Assembly (NCBI RefSeq): GCF_014490785.1
Contig: NZ_CP051488.1
Span: 806,001-870,000 of the forward strand
Length of the DNA stretch: 64,000 nt
Reading direction: 5' to 3'
From: Kosakonia sp. SMBL-WEM22
GTDB taxonomy: Bacteria; Pseudomonadota; Gammaproteobacteria; Enterobacterales; Enterobacteriaceae
The notes below the pieces were generated by a model. The model was given only the letters and a program-made list of their open reading frames with translations, was not told where the DNA came from and ran no database searches. Both the position numbers and the translations under genes were made by a program. Shown here piece by piece: positions 62,256 through 64,000 of the stretch. How positions within the stretch are numbered: the first letter of the stretch is position 1; each line of letters opens with the position of its first letter.

Positions 62256-63260
62256 GTGAAACTGGATGAAATCGCCCGGCTCGCCGGCGTCTCACGAACC
62301 ACGGCAAGCTACGTCATCAACGGAAAGGCGAAGCAGTATCGTGTCAGCGATAAAACCGTTGAGAAAGTTATGGCGGTCGTTCGTGAGCATAACTACCACC
62401 CGAACGCGGTGGCGGCTGGGTTACGAGCAGGACGCACTCGATCGATTGGACTGGTCATTCCCGATCTGGAAAACACAAGCTATACCCGTATCGCCAACTA
62501 TCTGGAGCGCCAGGCGCGCCAGCGCGGCTACCAGCTGCTGATCGCCTGTTCTGAAGATCAGCCCGATAACGAGATGCGTTGCATCGAGCATCTTCTGCAA
62601 CGGCAGGTTGATGCGATCATCGTTTCGACTTCGCTTCCGCCGGAGCACCCCTTCTATCAGCGCTGGGCTAATGACGCCTTCCCGATTGTCGCGCTCGATC
62701 GTGCGCTGGATCGTGAACATTTCACCAGCGTTGTGGGTGCCGATCAGGAGGATTCAGAGATGCTGGCGGCGGAGCTGCGTAAAATGCCGGCGGAGCGCGT
62801 GCTCTATTTAGGCGCGTTGCCGGAGCTTTCGGTGAGCTTCCTGCGCGAGCAGGGTTTCCGCACCGCCTGGAAAGACGACCCGCGCGAAGTGAAATATCTC
62901 TATGCCAATGGCTATGAGCGTGAAGCCGCCGCCCAATTATTCGAAAAGTGGCTGGAAACAAATGAGATGCCGGAAGCGATGTTTATCACCTCGTTTGCGC
63001 TGCTACAGGGTGTGCTGGATGTGACGCTACGCCGCGACGGCAAACTGCCATCCAATCTGGCGATAGCCACCTTTGGCGATCATGAACTGCTCGATTTCCT
63101 GCAGTGTCCGGTGCTGGCCGTCGCGCAGCGTCACCGTGACGTCGCCGAGCGGGTGCTGGAGATCGTGCTGGCAAGTCTTGACGAACCGCGTAAGCCGAAA
63201 CCGGGGTTGAGCCGAATTCGACGTAATCTCTACCGCCGCGGCATATTAAGCCGGGTATAA
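62256..63260 (+). CDS. cra: Catabolite repressor/activator Cra (FruR), GTG start
   Basis: This 334-residue LacI-family regulator controls carbon flow by sensing fructose 1-phosphate. The helix-turn-helix (MKLDEIARLAGVSRTTASYV, about 1-20, with the hinge to about 60) is identical to E. coli. The sugar-binding core follows. GTG at 62256 after AAGGGG is the only start that fits the family and is the same codon as in E. coli. Confidence 0.98.
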   Translation: MKLDEIARLAGVSRTTASYVINGKAKQYRVSDKTVEKVMAVVREHNYHPNAVAAGLRAGRTRSIGLVIPDLENTSYTRIANYLERQARQRGYQLLIACSEDQPDNEMRCIEHLLQRQVDAIIVSTSLPPEHPFYQRWANDAFPIVALDRALDREHFTSVVGADQEDSEMLAAELRKMPAERVLYLGALPELSVSFLREQGFRTAWKDDPREVKYLYANGYEREAAAQLFEKWLETNEMPEAMFITSFALLQGVLDVTLRRDGKLPSNLAIATFGDHELLDFLQCPVLAVAQRHRDVAERVLEIVLASLDEPRKPKPGLSRIRRNLYRRGILSRV

Positions 63261-63272
63261 ATAAATGAAATT

Positions 63273-63296
63273 AAGGCAGCACAAGCTGCCTTTTTT
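63273..63296 (+). terminator. cra terminator
   Basis: AAGGCAGC and GCTGCCTT pair around ACAA, followed by T bases. Confidence 0.88.
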
Positions 63297-63791
63297 CTTT
63301 TCAACATTTGGCCTTAATCAAAATAGTGCTTTTTTACTCCTCGGATAAATCCTTAATTTACGCAGATGCTCTGATTTATTATTTCTTTAAGTTTCTTTAC
63401 TTCCAAATTCTCAGCGCCCATTAAGAAGTTACTGATGATGTTTTCTGTATTGAATTGTTACATCTCCTGAACACATTCGATTAATTAACAACCACTTTCG
63501 CTGAGGCGATGATCGCCTCAGTGAAACAGGGGCTAAGTTAGCGCCTGGTCATGCATCTGGCGCTGTTAAGTGGCGTCGTTATGCCTTAAAATGCCGCCCG
63601 CGTCGCAAACTGACACTTTATATTTTGCGTACAAAAACGGAATGGTCTGAAACCCCGGACCCTATATTCTCCTCTTTTTTCTTGCAAATATTCATGACGT
63701 TAATTTGCCTCGTAAGCTGAGCACTATTTCACCGACGCTGATATTCATTACGAATAAGGGATCTTTTGTTCTTGTTGGCCTTTGCGCTGGC
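63297..63791. other. cra-mraZ gap with a palindrome
   Basis: About 500 bases without a supported gene. The first half is AT-rich. At 63501-63521 CTGAGGCGAT-G-ATCGCCTCAG is a perfect inverted repeat with a one-base centre. No T run follows it. A 75-codon minus-strand frame at 63692-63919 is antisense to mraZ and its promoter and has no support. Confidence 0.6.
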
Positions 63792-63821
63792 TTGACAAGC
63801 TTTTCCTCCGCTCCGTAAACT
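63792..63821 (+). promoter_or_regulatory. mra (division and cell wall cluster) promoter
   Basis: TTGACA at 63792-63797 and TAAACT at 63816-63821 are 18 bases apart and match the E. coli mra promoter, which drives the dcw cluster. Confidence 0.85.
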
Positions 63822-63828
63822 CCCTCGG

Positions 63829-63853
63829 TGGGGATTTGTGGGATAAAGTGGTG
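63829..63853 (+). promoter_or_regulatory. MraZ operator: three TGGG-type repeats
   Basis: TGGGG, TGGGA and TGGTG (63829, 63839, 63849) recur every 10 bases just after the promoter, the layout of MraZ binding boxes in E. coli. The third repeat has T for G at its fourth base. Confidence 0.8.
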
Positions 63854-63881
63854 GTAATGATCATGCGGGGGTAAACCGGAC

Positions 63882-64000
63882 ATGTTCCGTGGCGCGACGT
63901 TAGTCAATCTCGACAGCAAAGGGCGGTTATCCGTTCCGACCCGTTATCGGGATTCGCTGCAGGAGAGTGCCTCCGGTCAGATGGTCTGTACCATTGATAT
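63882..64000 (+). CDS. mraZ: Transcriptional regulator MraZ, N-terminal part (cut by window edge)
   Basis: The first 39 codons read MFRGATLVNLDSKGRLSVP onward, the start of MraZ, an AbrB-like DNA-binding protein that represses its own dcw cluster promoter. The DSKGRLSVPTRYRD segment is the first of its two DNA-binding SpoVT/AbrB-like repeats. The rest lies beyond the window. Confidence 0.96.
   Translation, partial: MFRGATLVNLDSKGRLSVPTRYRDSLQESASGQMVCTID

Overview
The window is a stretch of ordinary chromosome from an enteric bacterium (Enterobacteriaceae). Gene order and protein sequences follow the Escherichia coli 0-2 minute region closely: talB, mog, satP, dnaKJ, nhaAR, rpsT, ribF-ileS-lspA-fkpB-ispH-rihC, dapB, carAB, kefFC, folA, apaH-apaG-rsmA-pdxA-surA-lptD, djlA, rluA-rapA, polB, araDAB/araC, yabI, thiQPB, sgrR/sgrS/setA, leuDCBA-leuL, leuO, ilvIH, cra, mraZ. 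It is not E. coli: an MHS-family transporter sits between mog and satP, an AlaX-type alanyl-tRNA editing gene sits between rihC and dapB, the cai/fix carnitine cluster is absent after carB, and sgrS has no recognisable sgrT. A genus such as Kosakonia or Enterobacter is my inference from this mosaic, not proven.

Layout. 1-9.2 kb: central metabolism and stress (talB 3' end, mog, transporter, satP, dnaK-dnaJ under heat-shock promoters, nhaA-nhaR, rpsT). 9.2-17.9 kb: the ribF-ileS-lspA-fkpB-ispH-rihC run, then alaX and dapB. 18-22.8 kb: carAB with ARG boxes. 23-26.4 kb: a small lipoprotein, kefF-kefC and folA. 26.4-33.2 kb: the tightly packed minus-strand operon lptD-surA-pdxA-rsmA-apaG-apaH, joining envelope assembly, vitamin B6 synthesis, ribosome maturation and dinucleotide turnover. 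33.4-40.4 kb: djlA, rluA, rapA and SOS-controlled polB. 40.4-45.6 kb: the arabinose regulon, with araI1/I2, a CRP site and araO2 all recognisable. 45.7-53 kb: yabI, the thiamine ABC importer thiBPQ under a TPP riboswitch, and the sugar-phosphate stress module sgrR/sgrS/setA. 53-64 kb: leuABCD with its leader peptide and attenuator, leuO, ilvIH, cra, and the first codons of mraZ behind its promoter and operator.

Regulation visible in the DNA includes sigma32 promoters (dnaK), ARG boxes (car), a LexA box (polB), AraC/CRP sites (ara), a TPP riboswitch (thi), a four-Leu-codon attenuation leader (leu), an Hfq-type sRNA (SgrS) and MraZ repeats. REP/BIME palindromes lie in the lspA-fkpB, carB-lipoprotein, araA-araD and setA-leuD gaps. 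Several starts are non-ATG and were chosen from the ribosome-binding site and family length: rpsT (TTG), carA (TTG), kefC (GTG), thiP (GTG), thiB (GTG), cra (GTG).

I see no prophage, transposon, CRISPR array, toxin-antitoxin pair, defence island, tRNA or rRNA gene. I did not find a clearly undescribed system. The items most worth a second look are the shortened SgrS without SgrT, the AlaX insertion, the fkpB-ispH 20-nt overlap, the dnaK-dnaJ hairpin, and palindromes in the kefC-folA, setA-leuD and cra-mraZ gaps.
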